Under the pieces are notes generated by a model. It did no database searches, had not been told where the DNA came from, and saw only the letters and a list, made by a program, of their open reading frames with translations. A stretch of 64,000 nucleotides of DNA from Hydrogenophaga crocea (GTDB taxonomy: Bacteria; Pseudomonadota; Gammaproteobacteria; Burkholderiales; Burkholderiaceae_C), in NCBI RefSeq assembly GCF_011388215.1, contig NZ_CP049989.1:124001-188000 (forward strand). The letters run 5' to 3'. Numbering within the stretch: position 1 is the first letter of the stretch; each line of letters starts with the position of its first letter. Of this stretch, positions 63,537-64,000 are shown in pieces. The position numbers were made by a program, and so were the translations under genes.

Positions 63537-64000
63537 ATGGAGATGGAGATGGCAAGGGTGTACCCCCTCCGTTTTGGAGAGCAGGGCAAGTACGAGCTTA
63601 CTGAGGCGGCGCTCAAACACATATTCGTCGGTGAGACGGCTGTCCGTCCGGTCAATGCGCTCGGCAAGCGAATGCCCGAAGTGGTCCTGTCTGGGGGGCT
63701 TCACACATGGACCGGTTGGGAGCAGCTGCTAAAGGAACACGCGGGCGTCGTGCACCTGCTCGAGTACGACGTCGACTGTCACGTCGATTGGTTCTATGCG
63801 CGGGAGCTTCAGAACGGTGTCATTACTCTGAAAATTCCGCGAAGGATGTTTACAGGCGACGCGGCTGCTATCACCAGGATGCCGGACGTCAACTACAAGT
63901 CAGGCTATTTATGGAAGACCCTGTACCCGTTGGGCTACTCGGAGGACGACGTCATCAAGACTCTCGCCGAGGCCCTTGAGAACCTGGATCGGGAGGACTC
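63537..64000 (+). CDS. unrecognised protein divergent from gajA (3' end outside window)
   Basis: The frame starts at ATG 63537 after AGGGAG and stays open to the end (at least 154 codons). It begins MEMEMARVYPLRFGEQG, with three in-frame ATGs from a GAGATG triplicate, so the start is uncertain by two codons. The visible part is Trp/His/Asp-rich (LHTWTGWEQLLKEHAG, YDVDCHVDWFYAREL, YLWKTLYPLGYSEDDV). No family is recognised. It shares the divergent promoter region with the Gabija operon. Confidence 0.55.
   Translation, partial: MEMEMARVYPLRFGEQGKYELTEAALKHIFVGETAVRPVNALGKRMPEVVLSGGLHTWTGWEQLLKEHAGVVHLLEYDVDCHVDWFYARELQNGVITLKIPRRMFTGDAAAITRMPDVNYKSGYLWKTLYPLGYSEDDVIKTLAEALENLDRED

Overview
The window is GC-rich DNA with the gene style of a Burkholderiales betaproteobacterium, most likely a Comamonadaceae member (inference from the TonB/porin set, exosortase-type EpsL, ETF and Dpp-type genes, LysR/AraC-rich catabolic loci and an H1/HU-like histone). 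No rRNA, complete tRNA or CRISPR array is visible.

Positions 1-7,929 are an envelope region. A TonB-like protein (5' end outside the window), a porin, an ankyrin lipoprotein, a coiled-coil periplasmic protein and a DUF3047 lipoprotein overlap on the + strand. They converge on an exopolysaccharide pair on the - strand (outer-membrane EpsL and a polyprenyl-phosphate sugar transferase), followed by a DsbC-like thiol oxidoreductase. A complete IS3-family element (about 8,064-9,212) and a repeat carrying a terminator follow.

Positions 9,751-34,828 are catabolic and regulatory. They hold a LysR/acyl-CoA dehydrogenase pair, two secreted proteins (one built of NG-type repeats), a GlxA-type AraC regulator, and a TetR-controlled Dpp-type ABC transporter operon with an M20 amidohydrolase inside it. 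A tightly coupled seven-gene operon on the - strand encodes a class III aminotransferase (frameshifted), a YbaK-like deacylase, a BadI-like ring-cleaving hydrolase, an acyl-CoA ligase, EtfB, EtfA and a zinc-free MDR reductase. Together with the importer and amidase it suggests uptake and beta-oxidation-like breakdown of an (amino-)alicyclic or amide-linked acid; the substrate is inference. More regulators, a TTC38-like protein and a DJ-1/MocR divergent pair complete the section.

Positions 35,000-50,000 are accessory DNA: a truncated IS end, a SET-domain protein, a HipB-HipA fusion that has lost its kinase residues, a Nudix gene with its small partner, a BASS-family arsenite-type carrier with a Cys-rich membrane protein and a MerR regulator, several frameshifted remnants, and a short CCGC-N4-GGCC-N4-GCRG palindromic repeat family.

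Positions 47,400-64,000 look like a mobile and defence island: two divergent large serine recombinases (one in the DUF3489-DUF2924-recombinase triad), paired HTH paralogues, a divergent DUF3800/DUF4238 pair around a shared dyad, RusA and tyrosine-integrase relics, and a Gabija-type system (OLD-TOPRIM nuclease GajA plus UvrD-like GajB) transcribed together with two further genes, one a predicted PD-(D/E)XK nuclease. That four-gene arrangement and the DUF3800/DUF4238 pair are the best candidates for undescribed systems.
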